Origin: Bizionia sp. M204 | Lineage (GTDB): Bacteria; Bacteroidota; Bacteroidia; Flavobacteriales; Flavobacteriaceae | Assembly: GCF_023205095.1 (NCBI RefSeq) | Contig: NZ_CP046242.1 | Span: 2,035,001-2,099,000, forward strand | Direction of reading: 5' to 3' | Length of the DNA stretch: 64,000 nt | Shown here: positions 33,150 through 41,541 of the stretch, in pieces | How positions within the stretch are numbered: the first letter of the stretch is position 1 | Layout: each line of letters begins with the position of its first letter | The notes under the pieces: generated by a model | Seen by the model: the letters and a program-made list of their open reading frames with translations, nothing else | The model's database searches: none | What the model was told of the DNA's origin: nothing | Translations under genes and position numbers: made by a program

Positions 33150-35651
33150 TTATATTAGTCCAAATTGTTCAAAGTGATGATTCAAATGTTTTCTTTCTAA
33201 AAGATAGGACTCGTATCTATTCAATTCTCCAAAGACCAAATTTTTCAATTTTGCATCAGGATTTTCTTTAAAAAATTCGAGATATTTTTCACGTTGCTCT
33301 TTAAATTTCTCAATAGCCTTCGCCAAATCTGGATATTTTAAAGGCTCTAATATATCTTTTTCCAAAAGGGGGAAATTTGTTCCTTTAGGAAACTTCTCAT
33401 AATTATAAAGACTAGCATGTACCTTTTCTAGAATTTTTTCTGGCGTTGCAATATCAAAATCTTGAATTTCTCCTGCTGCAATTTTATAGGTAAACTCTAA
33501 ATGCTCTAACATGTGTTGTGGTGTCATAACACCCCATTTAGGTTTCGTATCCGCTGATAGTTTATTAAGACAGGCATCAATTTTTTCTGAAGTCATCTCA
33601 ATAAAGGTTTCTTGCTTTTTCTGAACCATAGTTAAAACAGTTGCAAAAGCCACTTTTTCATCGGTTAAGGCATCAAAGACCTCCACATACCATTTAACGA
33701 TTCCCGAAGGATGTTCTGCTGAAGCGACATCTCGATCTACTTTTTGTTGACAGGTTAATCGGGCATAAATGGTATCATTATGATATAATGGACGCAGGAA
33801 ACGGCATTCTTCTAAACCATAATTGGCTGCTACAGGCCCTTTATTTGGGTAAACAAATAGTCCCGCTGCAGCCGCAATAATTAAATACCCGTGAGCCGTA
33901 CGTTTTTCAAAAATACTTCCGTCCAATGATGTGATATCTGTATGCGCATAGAAATGATCCCATGTTAGGTTTGCAAAGTTGATGATATCGGTATCTGTAA
34001 ACGTACGTTTGTGCGTTTTAAGCGACATACCCGGTTGAATGTCTTCCCAATGGTATTTAAATGGGTGCTGATCGGCTTCTTTATACTCGGCATTCTGCTG
34101 ATAGATTCCAGTAATTTCTGTTAAGGTTGTAGGTGAACCTTGGATAGCCGTACGTTGCAAGTAATGTTTAATACCTCGCATACCGCCCATTTCTTCGCCT
34201 CCTCCAGCGCGACCTGGACCTCCATGGACCAAATTTGGTAATGGCGAACCATGACCTGTACTTTCTTTTGCCATATCGCGATTGATAACTAAAATACGCC
34301 CATGATGACTGGCCGCGTTTATGACATAGTCTTTTGCAATCTTATTATCATAAGTCGCTATAGACGATACTAACGAACCTTTACCCATTTGAGCAAGCGT
34401 AATAGCGTCATCCAAATTTTTATAGGGCATAATGGTACTAACTGGACCAAAAGCTTCTGTTTCATGAACCGCTAAATTGGTAAATGGATTATCCTCACGA
34501 AGTACTATAGGTGCTAAAAACGCACCTTTTTTAGCGTCGGCTCCAATCGTTTTTATTTTTTCTAAATCGCCATACACAATACTAGCTGTTTTAGCCAATT
34601 CTTGCACGCGTTCTCTAACTTCAGTAACTTGATCTTTACTAACCAAGGCTCCCATTCTGACTTCTTTTAATCGTGGATCGCCAATGGTAATTTTATCAAG
34701 GGCATTTCCTAGCGCCATTTGAACATCTTCTACTAAATTTTGTGGAACAATGATACGACGAATAGCGGTACATTTTTGACCACATTTTACGGTCATTTCA
34801 TTGCGGACTTCTTTGATGAATAAGTCGAATTCCGGTGTACCTGGCAAGGCATCTTCTCCTAAAACGGAGGCATTTAATGAATCGGCTTCCATATTGAAAG
34901 GTACCGATTCCTCTAAAATACGTTTATGAGATTTTAGAAGTCTTCCCGTTGTTGCCGATCCTGTAAAGGTAACCACATCTTGCGACTCGACCGTATCTAA
35001 AATTGTCCGTGCTGATCCCGAAATAAGTTGAAGCGCACCTTCCGGCAATATGTTAGATGCAATAATTTCCCGCACCACAGCCTCCGTTAAAAAAGACGTG
35101 TTTGTTGCCGGTTTCACGACGGCTGGAACTCCAGCCATCCAGTTGGTTGCACATTTTTCTAACATACCCCAAACTGGAAAGTTAAAAGCATTAATATGAA
35201 CAGCCACACCGCGTTTTGGCACCATAATATGATGTGCCATAAAACGACCACCTCGTGATAAATCGATTGGATCGCCTTCTACGTGATAGGATTGATTTGG
35301 AAATAATTTCCGCAACGAGGCATTGGCGAATAAGTTTCCAAAACCACCTTCAATATCAATCCAACTATCTATTTTAGTTGCACCAGTTCGGTAACTTAAC
35401 TCGTAAAATTGATTTTTACGCTTTGTAAGATATAGTGCCAAACTTTTAAGCATATTACCACGCTCTTGAAAGGTCATTTTTCGAAGTTTCTCGCCACCTT
35501 TGGTTCGTCCATATTGAAGAATTTCGCCAAAATCTAATCCTTGTGTGTCTGATAATGCCACCACTTCTCCGGTAATAGCATCAAACATAGGGACACCGTC
35601 GCCTTTACCTTCTATCCATTGTCCTGTGACGTAATTTTGTGTTTTTTTCAT
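33150..35651 (-). CDS. paaZ: PaaZ oxepin-CoA hydrolase/semialdehyde dehydrogenase with extra C-terminal DinB/DUF1569-like domain
   Basis: PaaZ opens the oxepin-CoA ring (R-hydratase part) and oxidises the resulting semialdehyde (ALDH part). Residues 1-~520 are the ALDH domain with catalytic cysteine in KCGQKCTAIRR; ~525-677 are the MaoC-like domain (HFYAHTDITSLD, KRTAHGYLIIAAAAGLFVYP). E. coli PaaZ ends at ~681, but this protein continues to 833. The tail (678-833) begins KKQETFIEMTSEKID, contains WGVMTPQHMLEHLEF and ends RKHLNHHFEQFGLI, like DUF1569/DinB metal-binding helical bundles. The extra domain's role is unknown. Confidence 0.93.
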   Translation of the reverse strand: MKKTQNYVTGQWIEGKGDGVPMFDAITGEVVALSDTQGLDFGEILQYGRTKGGEKLRKMTFQERGNMLKSLALYLTKRKNQFYELSYRTGATKIDSWIDIEGGFGNLFANASLRKLFPNQSYHVEGDPIDLSRGGRFMAHHIMVPKRGVAVHINAFNFPVWGMLEKCATNWMAGVPAVVKPATNTSFLTEAVVREIIASNILPEGALQLISGSARTILDTVESQDVVTFTGSATTGRLLKSHKRILEESVPFNMEADSLNASVLGEDALPGTPEFDLFIKEVRNEMTVKCGQKCTAIRRIIVPQNLVEDVQMALGNALDKITIGDPRLKEVRMGALVSKDQVTEVRERVQELAKTASIVYGDLEKIKTIGADAKKGAFLAPIVLREDNPFTNLAVHETEAFGPVSTIMPYKNLDDAITLAQMGKGSLVSSIATYDNKIAKDYVINAASHHGRILVINRDMAKESTGHGSPLPNLVHGGPGRAGGGEEMGGMRGIKHYLQRTAIQGSPTTLTEITGIYQQNAEYKEADQHPFKYHWEDIQPGMSLKTHKRTFTDTDIINFANLTWDHFYAHTDITSLDGSIFEKRTAHGYLIIAAAAGLFVYPNKGPVAANYGLEECRFLRPLYHNDTIYARLTCQQKVDRDVASAEHPSGIVKWYVEVFDALTDEKVAFATVLTMVQKKQETFIEMTSEKIDACLNKLSADTKPKWGVMTPQHMLEHLEFTYKIAAGEIQDFDIATPEKILEKVHASLYNYEKFPKGTNFPLLEKDILEPLKYPDLAKAIEKFKEQREKYLEFFKENPDAKLKNLVFGELNRYESYLLERKHLNHHFEQFGLI

Positions 35652-35770
35652 CGATAATTTTATTTATCGTTCCCTTTAAAATGGGAAACTGATTTATGTC
35701 TTATTGCTATAATTCCCATTGCATAGGAATCACATCAAGTGACGTTATTTTTTTTTAATCTACCTGCGCC

Positions 35771-35847
35771 CGCGTTAGGGATTGAGGCTATGTTGGAGCG
35801 CCTTGAAAAGCGCGACTGCCGAAAGCCCGACCCTTGTGGGAACGCCC
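35771..35847 (+). repeat. Intergenic mosaic repeat, copy C
   Basis: Begins CGCGTTAGGGATTGAGG and ends GCCCGACCCTTGTGGGAACGCCC (GCCCGACCCTTGTGGG plus AACGCCC). It shares its two ends with copies A and B; the middle (GAGCGCCTTGAAAAGCGCGAC) has its own small stem. It lies between paaZ and paaJ. Confidence 0.85.
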
Positions 35848-35852
35848 GAAAA

Positions 35853-37067
35853 CTATAAATTCACATTCTCAATAACCGCTGCATATCCCTGACCAACGCC
35901 AATGCACATGGTTACTAAAGCATACTTTTTACCTGTTTCCTTGAGCTCTAAAGCCGCAGAATACGCGGTTCTTGTTCCTGTTACACCCAGTGGATGACCG
36001 ATGGCGATGGCACCACCATTTGGATTTAATCGTGGATCGTTATCTGCTAATCCCCAAGCGCGTGTACATGCCAAGGCTTGTGCTGCAAAAGCCTCATTGA
36101 GTTCTATAACATCCATATCTGCCATGGTTAAACCGGCCTTTTTTAATGCTTTATTGGAGGCCTCAACGGGTCCGATGCCCATAATTCTTGGTTCGACTCC
36201 CACCACCGCCGAACTCACGATGCGTGCTAATGGTTTTAAATTGTATTTTTTAACCGCATCTTCAGACGCAATAATAGTGGCTGCTGCTCCATCATTTAAA
36301 CCCGATGAATTTCCTGCAGTAACGCTTCCACCTTCAGTTTTGAAAGCACCTCGTAATTTACCTAAAATTTCTAATGATGTATTTGGTTTTACAAATTCAT
36401 CCTTTGAAAATTGAACCGGGTCTTTTTTACGTTGTGGAATTTCAACCGTAACAATTTCTTTTGCTAGTCGGCCGTTTTCTTGCGCTTTTGCGGCTTTCAT
36501 TTGACTCCAATAAGCAAACTTATCTTGGTCTTTGCGCGAAATATTATATTTTTCCACGAGATTTTCAGCCGTTTGTCCCATACCATCGGTGCCAAACATT
36601 TTTTGCATTTTAGGATTAATGAAACGCCAGCCAAAACTAGAATCGTACATTTTGGCATCGGTTCCAAATCCTTTTGATGGTTTTGCAATAACGTAGGGTC
36701 CACGCGTCATGTTTTCAACACCTCCCGAAATAAATAAATCGCCATCGCTTGCTTTAATAGCTCTATTGGCATGAATAATTGCTGATAATCCGGAGCTACA
36801 TAATCTGTTAACTGTTTCGCCGGGAACTGTAACGGGAAGACCCGCTAAAAGAGAGGCCATTCTAGCAACATTACGATTATCTTCACCGGCTTGATTGGCA
36901 CAGCCAAGAATAACATCGTCATAGGCTTCTTTGGGAATGTTTGGATTTCGTTTTACGAGCTCTGCAATAACTATTGCGGCTAAATCGTCTGTTCGGACGG
37001 CTGATAATGTTCCTTGATAACTTCCAATTGGCGTTCTGATGCCGTCTATTATATATGCTTGTTTCAT
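35853..37067 (-). CDS. paaJ: 3-oxoadipyl-CoA thiolase (acetyl-CoA C-acyltransferase)
   Basis: The 404-residue thiolase has the acyl-binding cysteine in RLCSSGLSAI, the NEAFAAQALAC loop, GGAIAIGHPLGVTG with the catalytic histidine, and the second cysteine in MCIGVGQGYA. Located in the paa cluster, it should split 3-oxoadipyl-CoA into succinyl-CoA and acetyl-CoA, the last step, and may also take other 3-oxoacyl-CoAs. It lies 13 bp after the gene for the zinc metallopeptidase. Confidence 0.93.
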   Translation of the reverse strand: MKQAYIIDGIRTPIGSYQGTLSAVRTDDLAAIVIAELVKRNPNIPKEAYDDVILGCANQAGEDNRNVARMASLLAGLPVTVPGETVNRLCSSGLSAIIHANRAIKASDGDLFISGGVENMTRGPYVIAKPSKGFGTDAKMYDSSFGWRFINPKMQKMFGTDGMGQTAENLVEKYNISRKDQDKFAYWSQMKAAKAQENGRLAKEIVTVEIPQRKKDPVQFSKDEFVKPNTSLEILGKLRGAFKTEGGSVTAGNSSGLNDGAAATIIASEDAVKKYNLKPLARIVSSAVVGVEPRIMGIGPVEASNKALKKAGLTMADMDVIELNEAFAAQALACTRAWGLADNDPRLNPNGGAIAIGHPLGVTGTRTAYSAALELKETGKKYALVTMCIGVGQGYAAVIENVNL

Positions 37068-37080
37068 GTTGATTTTCTTT

Positions 37081-37941
37081 CTAATTTAAAATTACGGAAA
37101 AGGTATCGCCTTGTTTGATGTCGCCTGTTTTAAATCCTTTCATAAACCAGAACATACGTTGTTCTGAAGTTCCATGTGTAAAGGAATCTGGTGTAACATC
37201 GCCTCGGACTCTTCGTTGAATAGCATCATCTCCAACCGCATTGGCTGCGCTTAACGCTTCTTCGATATCGCCTTCTTCTAAATATTTTTTATTGTGATGC
37301 GCCCAAACGCCGGCATAAAAATCGGCTTGTAATTCTTGGGCAACGGATAATTTATTGGCTTCCGTTTTATTTGTTTGTTGTTGTAACTGTCTCACCTTTT
37401 TTGAGGTTCCGAGTATGGTTTGAATATGGTGTCCAATTTCATGAGCGGTAACGTAAGCTATAGCAAAGTCGCCACCTTTGGCTCCAAAACGTGTTTTTAG
37501 CTCATCAAAAAACACGAGATCCATATATAATTTTTGATCCGCTGGACAATAAAAAGGTCCAGATGCTGAACTGGCATTTCCACAACCGCTCGTTACTGCG
37601 TCTGTAAATAATACCATGGTAGGTTCTTGATAATTGCCAAGATTATTTTCTCTGAAAATCTGATTCCAAACATCTTCCGTATCTGCTAAAACGGTTGCAA
37701 CAAAACTTCCGACTTCTTTTTCTTGAGCAGTTAATGCTCTTTGTTCCACTTGTTGTGTTGAACCACCTTGATTAATTTGCTCTAAAATAGGCGCAATTTG
37801 CTGTCCGGTTTCTCCTCCAAAAAGTTGTAAAAGAATTACTACAACGGCTACAATACCACCGCCAGCTACTAGTTTCCCTTTGGAACCCATACCTCTGCGG
37901 TCTTCAACATTTCCGCTTTGTCTTCTACCTTTCCATTTCAT
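37081..37941 (-). CDS. Neutral zinc metallopeptidase (YpfJ/KPN_02809 family)
   Basis: The 286-residue protein has an N-terminal membrane helix (about 23-44, LVAGGGIVAVVVILLQLF) and the family core with HEIGHH (HExxH at 167-171) and VAQELQADFYAGVWAH containing the downstream glutamate ligand. It also has the conserved CGNASSASGPFYCPAD block. These proteins are membrane-anchored zinc peptidases of unknown substrate. It lies inside the paa cluster between paaJ and paaI, where a peptidase is not expected for aromatic catabolism. Confidence 0.88.
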   Translation of the reverse strand: MKWKGRRQSGNVEDRRGMGSKGKLVAGGGIVAVVVILLQLFGGETGQQIAPILEQINQGGSTQQVEQRALTAQEKEVGSFVATVLADTEDVWNQIFRENNLGNYQEPTMVLFTDAVTSGCGNASSASGPFYCPADQKLYMDLVFFDELKTRFGAKGGDFAIAYVTAHEIGHHIQTILGTSKKVRQLQQQTNKTEANKLSVAQELQADFYAGVWAHHNKKYLEEGDIEEALSAANAVGDDAIQRRVRGDVTPDSFTHGTSEQRMFWFMKGFKTGDIKQGDTFSVILN

Positions 37942-37979
37942 ATGGTTTTAGTTTTAGTGTTATTTTCTGTTTATTATTT

Positions 37980-38387
37980 TTACTCCCAATTTTTATTGGT
38001 GCGATATACTACACCTTTAAAAAGCGCGACCAATTCTTCACCTCGTTTGACCTCAATTATATTAAAGCCTAGTTTGTTTTTAACACTCTCTATAACGGAT
38101 TCTGCTACAATATAATCTCCTTCGTTTAAAGCTTCAATATGATTAATACTCGTTTCAATTGACACGGCATATTTTCCATGCGTGTTTGCTGAAAAACCAA
38201 AAGCAGTATCCGCTAACGAATAACTGATTCCGCCATGCGCTTTATTCATACTGTTAAGCATATCTTTTCTAATAGTCATACCCACTTTACAACGTCCAAT
38301 TTCACATTCTAGAATTTCGATACCTAGCCATTGGCTATAGGCATCTTGGGATAACATCTTTTTAGGTATGAGGTGGCCTTTAATCAT
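37980..38387 (-). CDS. paaI: Hotdog-fold thioesterase PaaI
   Basis: The 135-residue hotdog thioesterase contains MLNSMNKAHGGISYSLADTAFGFSANTHG, whose HGG and S-AD elements are the PaaI active-site pattern. It removes CoA from phenylacetyl-CoA or (hydroxy)phenylacetyl-CoA, relieving blocked CoA when the pathway backs up. It lies between the metallopeptidase gene and a broken four-helix-bundle gene. Confidence 0.92.
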   Translation of the reverse strand: MIKGHLIPKKMLSQDAYSQWLGIEILECEIGRCKVGMTIRKDMLNSMNKAHGGISYSLADTAFGFSANTHGKYAVSIETSINHIEALNEGDYIVAESVIESVKNKLGFNIIEVKRGEELVALFKGVVYRTNKNWE

Positions 38388-38442
38388 AGTACAATTTTGG
38401 TGAGAGATGAGTGGTTAGTAAACAAATTATATTTTAAAACCA

Positions 38443-38810
38443 TTATTTATTATTTAAATGTCTCCTTAAAGCTGATATCATTTTTGAAATTTCGGTAACC
38501 ATTTTTCTGTTTTCTTCATCCTCCTCAAAAGTTATATAACCTCGCAATCTTGCTTTAGTAGATGCAGCTACACATTCGTGAGAACTATCCCAAGCCATCT
38601 TTAGATATCTATTAAATTAGCATCCGTACTACCAGAACCTTCAGCTATATTAAAAGCTATTGAATCCGCAGCTCTAATAAATTGAGAAGATAATTTATAA
38701 ACTTCATGTTTCGGAAACATTTCAATTTGTTTATTTACTAATTCCCCAAACACTATGGCTTTTTGGTAAACATGTAAATCCTCAAATTTAAAATAATAAT
38801 TACTTTTCAT
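38443..38810 (-). pseudogene. Frameshifted four-helix-bundle (23S rRNA intervening-sequence-type) gene
   Basis: The first part (38810-38601) reads MKSNYYFKFEDLHVYQKAIVF ... IAEGSGSTDAN and stops early. In another frame, sequence continues as KMAWDSSHECVAASTKARL ... MISALRRHLNNK to a stop at 38443. This is the normal C-terminal half of such proteins. The two parts fit together if one base is missing near 38606. Either a recent loss-of-function or a sequencing error is possible. The family forms small helical bundles of unknown role, often near repeats. An intact relative lies at 40291-40653. Confidence 0.85.
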
Positions 38811-38847
38811 TTTATTATAATAATTGCAATATATTCCTTTCTCAAAG

Positions 38848-38903
38848 TCTCATCTCTCATCTATCATCTCTCATCTCTCATCTCTCATCTCTCATCTCTC
38901 ATT
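38848..38903. repeat. 7-bp tandem repeat (TCTCATC), 8 units
   Basis: Eight units of TCTCATC with one change in the third (TATCATC) and the last (TCTCATT). It lies in the spacer between the broken four-helix-bundle gene and paaH. Confidence 0.95.
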
Positions 38904-38985
38904 TCGCCTAATGCCTCTATAATTAATTCTTATTTTCTTTTCTCAAAGCCTCACCTCTCACCTCTAATTTCTCCTCAAACTTAAT

Positions 38986-40206
38986 TTACAAAAACCTCAA
39001 ACCCTGAAGGTTCATTTTACGCAATAGCGGACTGCAGCGATAACGATCTTCATGATACTCATTGTATAATGCATCCATTTGATCCACACACCAATTTATT
39101 CCTTTTTCATCTGCCCAAGCCAATAACCCTTTTGGATAATTAACGCCTTTAGTCATCGCATTGTCTATATCTTTTGCTGATGCAATATTTAAAAACAAGG
39201 CATCGGCCGCTTCGTTAATCAGCATAACAAGGATTCTGTTGAATATTTGTTGTTTAAGAGACGTTTCGACTGCGCTCAACGTGACATCCTCACTCTCGAT
39301 TATTTTTCCGCTTTTATCATATTCATAATAACCAATACCTGATTTTCTTCCTAAATATCCAGCTTCTGCAAATCGTTTTTGAGTGAATGATGGCTTATAT
39401 CTTGGATCGAAATAAAAGGCCGTAAACACGGTTTCCGTTACGGTATAATTAACATCATTTCCTATAAAATCCATAAGTTCAAATGGTCCCATTCGGAAAC
39501 CTCCTATATCTTTCATGGCAGAATCGATGGTTGCAAAATTTGCAATCCCTTCTTCGTAAATCCGTAAAGCTTCACCATAAAATGGTCGTGCTACACGGTT
39601 AACAATAAATCCTGGTGTGTCTTTAGCAACGGCTGCGGTTTTATTCCAACTGGAAATGGTATCTATAGATTTTTCTAACGTTTCATAGGATGTTTGAATG
39701 GCAGGAATAACCTCAACCAATTTCATTAAAGGTGCTGGGTTAAAAAAATGAATTCCAACACAACGCTTTGGGTTTTTTAATGCGGATGCTATGGATGCAA
39801 TGGATAAACTAGAGGTGTTAGATGCAATAATACAATCATTGGACACATAGCTTTCTAATTCTGAAAACACTTTTTTCTTAATGTCGATGTTTTCAATAAT
39901 TGCTTCAATGGTTAGATTGGAATCTGCTAAATCTTTTAGATTATTAACGTAAGAAATATTGGATTGGATTCTGTTTTTTTCTTCGGAATCTATTCGTCCT
40001 TTTTCAATTAAACGGGATAGTATTTTTTCTAGAGCTAATTTGGCTTTATCTAAAACTGCTTGATTGGTATCGTATAATTTAACGGTGCAACCCGCAGTTG
40101 CAGCTACTTGTGCGATACCGCTTCCCATTGTTCCGCTTCCTATTACGCCTACAAATTTGATTGGAGATTGTGGATTAACGATTTTTGATTTTTGATTTTC
40201 ACTCAT
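38986..40206 (-). CDS. paaH: 3-hydroxyacyl-CoA dehydrogenase PaaH
   Basis: The ATG at 40206 is preferred; an upstream in-frame ATG (40251) adds 15 residues. The 406-residue protein has a Rossmann motif VIGSGTMGSGIAQVAA (about 22-37), a catalytic-region HFFNPAPLMKLVEV, and two C-terminal dimerisation domains. It oxidises 3-hydroxyadipyl-CoA. The first ~17 residues (MSENQKSKIVNPQSPI) come from a direct repeat, and residues ~307-316 (VTLSAVETS) from an intergenic repeat that sits in the linker between the two C-terminal domains. Otherwise the enzyme looks intact. Confidence 0.9.
   Translation of the reverse strand: MSENQKSKIVNPQSPIKFVGVIGSGTMGSGIAQVAATAGCTVKLYDTNQAVLDKAKLALEKILSRLIEKGRIDSEEKNRIQSNISYVNNLKDLADSNLTIEAIIENIDIKKKVFSELESYVSNDCIIASNTSSLSIASIASALKNPKRCVGIHFFNPAPLMKLVEVIPAIQTSYETLEKSIDTISSWNKTAAVAKDTPGFIVNRVARPFYGEALRIYEEGIANFATIDSAMKDIGGFRMGPFELMDFIGNDVNYTVTETVFTAFYFDPRYKPSFTQKRFAEAGYLGRKSGIGYYEYDKSGKIIESEDVTLSAVETSLKQQIFNRILVMLINEAADALFLNIASAKDIDNAMTKGVNYPKGLLAWADEKGINWCVDQMDALYNEYHEDRYRCSPLLRKMNLQGLRFL
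39262..39285. repeat. Intergenic-type repeat inside paaH
   Basis: CGTTTCGACTGCGCTCAACGTGAC; a related copy occurs at 58213-58235 (TTCTCGACTGCGCTAGAAC). Similar TTTCGACTGCGCTCAA-type sequences are well known between genes in Flavobacteriaceae (from memory). Here it is translated in frame. Confidence 0.7.
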
Positions 40207-40243
40207 ATTTTTACATTGGAGATTGTGGATTAACGATTTTTGA
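40160..40243. repeat. 29-bp direct repeat at the paaH start
   Basis: Two identical 29-bp copies at 40160-40188 and 40215-40243 (ATTGGAGATTGTGGATTAAC followed by GATTTTTGA), separated by 26 bp. The first is inside the paaH coding start, the second upstream. A short TTTTTGA-type 7-bp repeat links them. Confidence 0.95.
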
Positions 40244-40290
40244 CGTGTCACTACTACTTCTGAAATGTCTTATTCATTATAAACAATCAT

Positions 40291-40653
40291 TTATTCTTTG
40301 AGTTTAATTGAAGCTGTTTTAACACTAACTACAAAAATTGAAATTAACTCATTATTTTTCTTTAATAATTCTTCTAATGCATCTAAATCTAAAATAAGGT
40401 TTGCTCCCTTTTGAATTTTTAAATTGATATGGGATTCACGTAACTCTTTTAAACATATTTTCATTTTATGAAGAAAATCACGTGTCGATTCGCCACTTCT
40501 CGCTTCACCATAATTTAAAGCTGCCGATGTAGCTGATCTAATTAACTGTTTTGCTAAATGTTCAGAAGCAAAAGATTTATCAATTGTTTTACTAACTAAA
40601 ATTATATCAATTGCAAATTGGATTAATCGATCTTCTAGTTGAATTGGTTTCAT
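40291..40653 (-). CDS. Four-helix-bundle protein (23S rRNA intervening-sequence-type)
   Basis: The 120-residue all-helical protein has the family pattern: LIQFAIDIILVSKTIDKS in helix 1, ASEHLAKQLIRSATSAALNYGEARSGES around the helix 2-3 turn, FLHKMKICLKELRESHI, and a final helix ending IKLKE. The family was first seen in insertions in 23S rRNA genes; its role is unknown. It lies between paaG and paaH and so is likely carried on the paa transcript. A broken paralogue is found 2 kb downstream. Confidence 0.88.
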   Translation of the reverse strand: MKPIQLEDRLIQFAIDIILVSKTIDKSFASEHLAKQLIRSATSAALNYGEARSGESTRDFLHKMKICLKELRESHINLKIQKGANLILDLDALEELLKKNNELISIFVVSVKTASIKLKE

Positions 40654-40709
40654 AGTTTATTTTTTGTTCTGAAATCAGCAATCGTTAATCCTCAATCGTT
40701 AATCTTTAA

Positions 40710-41492
40710 TTATTTACCGTTAAAAACCGGTTTTCGCTTTTCCACAAATGCCGAAACACCTTCAGCATAATCGTCCGTGCTAGCTGCTTCTATTTGATAT
40801 TTAGACTCTAAAGCTAATTGTTCTTCTAAATTATTTGTTAAGGATTGGTTTAAACTCTTCTTAATTAACCCTAAGGCTTTGGTCGGCATATTTGCCATTT
40901 TTAAAGCTAGCTTATCAACGTCTTCTTCAAACGTTTCTAATGGCAATACTTTATAAATCATTCCTAAACGTTCAGCTTCTTCAGCAGAAACTTTATCGCC
41001 CAACATAGCTAAAGCCGATGCTTTTTGAAATCCGATAAGTCGCGGTAAAAAGAAGGTTCCAGCACTATCTGGAATTAAACCTATTAAACTAAATGCTTGA
41101 ATAAAACTCACTTTTTCGTGAGCAACAACCACATCACAAGCTAATGCAATATTAGCGCCCGCTCCTGCAGCAACACCATTGATAGCTCCTATAATTGGTT
41201 TCTCGATGTTTCTTATTTTTAGAATAATGGGATTATAATGTTCTTCCAGAATTTTTTTAAATCCAGGATTTAGCTCGGGGTTTGTAACTTCTTTTAAGTC
41301 CTGTCCTGCACAAAAAGCTTTTCCGTTTCCGGTTAAAACCATAGCGCGAACATCATTATTTTTTTCACAAGCATCTAATGTCTCTTGAAGTTGAAGCGCC
41401 ATTTCGCGATTAAAACTATTAAACACTTCTGGTCTGTTTAGCGTGATGCACGCTATTTTATTTTCTATTTTAAGTTGTATGCTTTTGTTCAT
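40710..41492 (-). CDS. paaG: 1,2-epoxyphenylacetyl-CoA isomerase PaaG
   Basis: The ATG at 41492 gives MNKSIQLKIENKIACITL and 260 residues, the usual PaaG length. The longer in-frame start reads into a repeat and paaD. Crotonase signatures are GNGKAFCAGQDLKEV (oxyanion hole) and GAINGVAAGAGANIALACD; IGLIPDSAGTFFLPRL contains the PaaG catalytic aspartate region. It converts the ring epoxide to oxepin-CoA, the substrate of PaaZ. It follows paaD on the minus strand with 49 bp between, in which a TCATTGCGAGGA-type repeat lies. Confidence 0.9.
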   Translation of the reverse strand: MNKSIQLKIENKIACITLNRPEVFNSFNREMALQLQETLDACEKNNDVRAMVLTGNGKAFCAGQDLKEVTNPELNPGFKKILEEHYNPIILKIRNIEKPIIGAINGVAAGAGANIALACDVVVAHEKVSFIQAFSLIGLIPDSAGTFFLPRLIGFQKASALAMLGDKVSAEEAERLGMIYKVLPLETFEEDVDKLALKMANMPTKALGLIKKSLNQSLTNNLEEQLALESKYQIEAASTDDYAEGVSAFVEKRKPVFNGK

Positions 41493-41504
41493 GTTTTTTC
41501 TTTT

Positions 41505-41540
41505 AATGAGATTGCCACGACCTTCGTCCTTGCAATGGCA
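41505..41540. repeat. TCATTGCGAGGA-family repeat, copy 2
   Basis: On the minus strand it reads TGCCATTGCAAGGACGAAGG and on to GCAATCTCATT, matching the left half of the copy at 33071-33134 with few changes. It fills the short paaD-paaG spacer. Confidence 0.8.
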
Positions 41541-41541
41541 T

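Noticed and set aside
38986-40206. paaH as a broken gene because of inserted repeats
   Set aside because: The repeats keep the frame, and the Rossmann motif, catalytic region and both C-terminal domains remain intact.
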